Shown: positions 5,872 to 6,467 of the stretch, in pieces
Layout: the number at the start of each line of letters is the position of its first letter
How positions within the stretch are numbered: the first letter of the stretch is position 1
Assembly (NCBI GenBank): GCA_043818095.1
Contig: JBDRGD010000003.1
Span: 1-6,467 of the forward strand
DNA from: JBDRGD01 sp043818095
GTDB lineage: Bacteria; Chloroflexota; Dehalococcoidia; Dehalococcoidales; RBG-16-60-22
Direction: 5' to 3'
Length of the DNA: 6,467 nt
Program-made: the position numbers and the translations under genes
The notes under the pieces: generated by a model
What the model was told of the DNA's origin: nothing
The model's input: the letters and a program-made list of their open reading frames with translations, nothing else
The model's database searches: none

Positions 5872-6467
5872 ACGGTTCCTTTGCCAGGGCTTTTGCATCC
5901 GTCTCCGGGCTTTTGCCCAGGTATCTCATTAACTCGCGCCGCGCTTCCCCGATGGTCAGCGGCATTCTCGGAAAGTCCATGCCTTCTCTCTTGCGCAGAA
6001 TCTCGATAAGGTGACTTACCCGCGGCAGGCGTAGTTCCGCTTTCCTGATCATCGTAACGTCGGCGAATATCTCGGCGGGGGGTCCTGCCGCGATTATCCT
6101 TCCCCGGCTCATCACGGCCACCCGCTGGCAGAACAGCGGGACCAGCTCGACGTCATGGGTCGCCATAATCATCGAGATTCCCTTATCCCGGTTCAGCCCC
6201 CGGAGCAAACGCATCACGGAACTGACGCCGCGGGGGTCCAGACCGCTGGTTGGCTCGTCCAGGAGAATCGTCTCCGGCGCCATCGCCAGGACACCGGCAA
6301 TGGCGACCCGCCTTTTCTGACCGTAGCTCAGCGTATGCATGGCCTTGTCGGCGAGCCCGGCTACCCCTACCGCCTCCAGGGCCCCGGCGGTCCGCTGCGC
6401 TACTTCGTCGGGCTTCAGTCCCAGGTTGACCGCACCGAAGGCAACGTCTTCCCCCACGCTCGCCCCG
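5858..6467 (-). CDS. cbiO: Cobalt ECF transporter ATPase CbiO, C-terminal part (runs off the right edge)
   Basis: The last 202 residues of an ABC ATPase are present; the frame is open to the window edge, so the Walker A and most of the Q-loop region lie outside. Numbering from the first visible full codon, EDVAFGAVNLGL at 6-17 is typical just after the Q-loop of CbiO/EcfA proteins. It is followed by the ABC signature LSYGQKRRVAIAG at 46-58, Walker B TILLDEPTSGLDP at 66-78 with its catalytic Glu, and the H-loop MATHD at 101-105. A C-terminal extension after VMSRGRIIAAGPPAEIF contains LRLPRVSHLIEIL, as often seen in cobalt-type CbiO. It would sit on the cytoplasmic face and power cobalt uptake with CbiM, CbiN and CbiQ, presumably encoded beyond the edge. 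A GTG at 6457 could be misread as a start, but it falls inside the conserved domain. Nickel (NikO) is the alternative substrate; the adjacent cbiD, overlapping by 14 bases, argues for cobalt. Confidence 0.93.
   Translation of the reverse strand, partial: GASVGEDVAFGAVNLGLKPDEVAQRTAGALEAVGVAGLADKAMHTLSYGQKRRVAIAGVLAMAPETILLDEPTSGLDPRGVSSVMRLLRGLNRDKGISMIMATHDVELVPLFCQRVAVMSRGRIIAAGPPAEIFADVTMIRKAELRLPRVSHLIEILRKREGMDFPRMPLTIGEARRELMRYLGKSPETDAKALAKEPYESR
5877..5881 (-). promoter_or_regulatory. Ribosome binding site of cbiD (AAGGA)
   Basis: AAGGA is 5 bases before the chosen cbiD ATG, within the terminal codons of cbiO. It favours this start over the ATG 27 bases further upstream. Confidence 0.75.

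Noticed and set aside
5858..6457. CbiO as a complete short protein starting at a GTG at 6457
   Set aside because: The frame is open to the window edge, the GTG codes for the Val in a conserved stretch, and the protein would lack Walker A. It is a truncation by the window, not a short gene.
1..6467. Cobalamin riboswitch, internal promoters, terminators, tRNA genes, repeats, CRISPR arrays or mobile elements
   Set aside because: No non-coding gap exceeds 5 bases, and I saw no hairpin followed by a T-run between genes, no repeat array and no transposase or inverted-repeat ends.

Overview
This window is a tightly packed stretch of an anaerobic (early cobalt insertion) cobalamin biosynthesis operon. 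Every gene reads on the minus strand, so transcription runs from high to low coordinates. In transcription order the genes are cbiO (truncated at the right edge), cbiD, a cbiE-cbiT fusion, cbiL, cbiF, a cbiG-cbiH fusion, and cbiA (truncated at the left edge). Essentially all of the DNA is coding. The only intergenic gap is 5 bases, between the cbiET stop and the cbiL start; all other neighbours overlap by 1 to about 20 bases.

Pathway logic (family knowledge applied to the genes seen): CbiO is the ATPase of an ECF-type cobalt importer and would help supply the metal. CbiL methylates C20 of cobalt-precorrin-2. The CbiH half of the fusion methylates C17 and contracts the ring. CbiF methylates C11. 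The CbiG half opens the lactone and releases acetaldehyde. CbiD methylates C1. After a reduction by CbiJ, CbiT methylates C15 with decarboxylation and CbiE methylates C5. After the CbiC methyl shift, CbiA amidates side chains a and c. CbiJ, CbiC and a cobaltochelatase (CbiK or CbiX) are not in this window and must lie outside it or be replaced.

Organism: CbiD and CbiG, together with the cobalt-transport ATPase, point to an anaerobic or facultative prokaryote making B12 de novo by the oxygen-independent route. Clear Shine-Dalgarno sequences, GTG starts and G+C-rich codon use indicate a bacterium. The sequence alone does not settle the phylum. A G+C-rich anaerobe such as a Peptococcaceae-like Firmicute or a Chloroflexota member is a low-confidence guess.

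No RNA gene, mobile element, CRISPR array, riboswitch, promoter or terminator is visible. All the sequence lies inside a polycistron, and any cobalamin riboswitch or promoter would be upstream of the right edge. I found no undescribed system. The points of interest are the two enzyme fusions, the start-site and overlap architecture, and the missing pathway steps.
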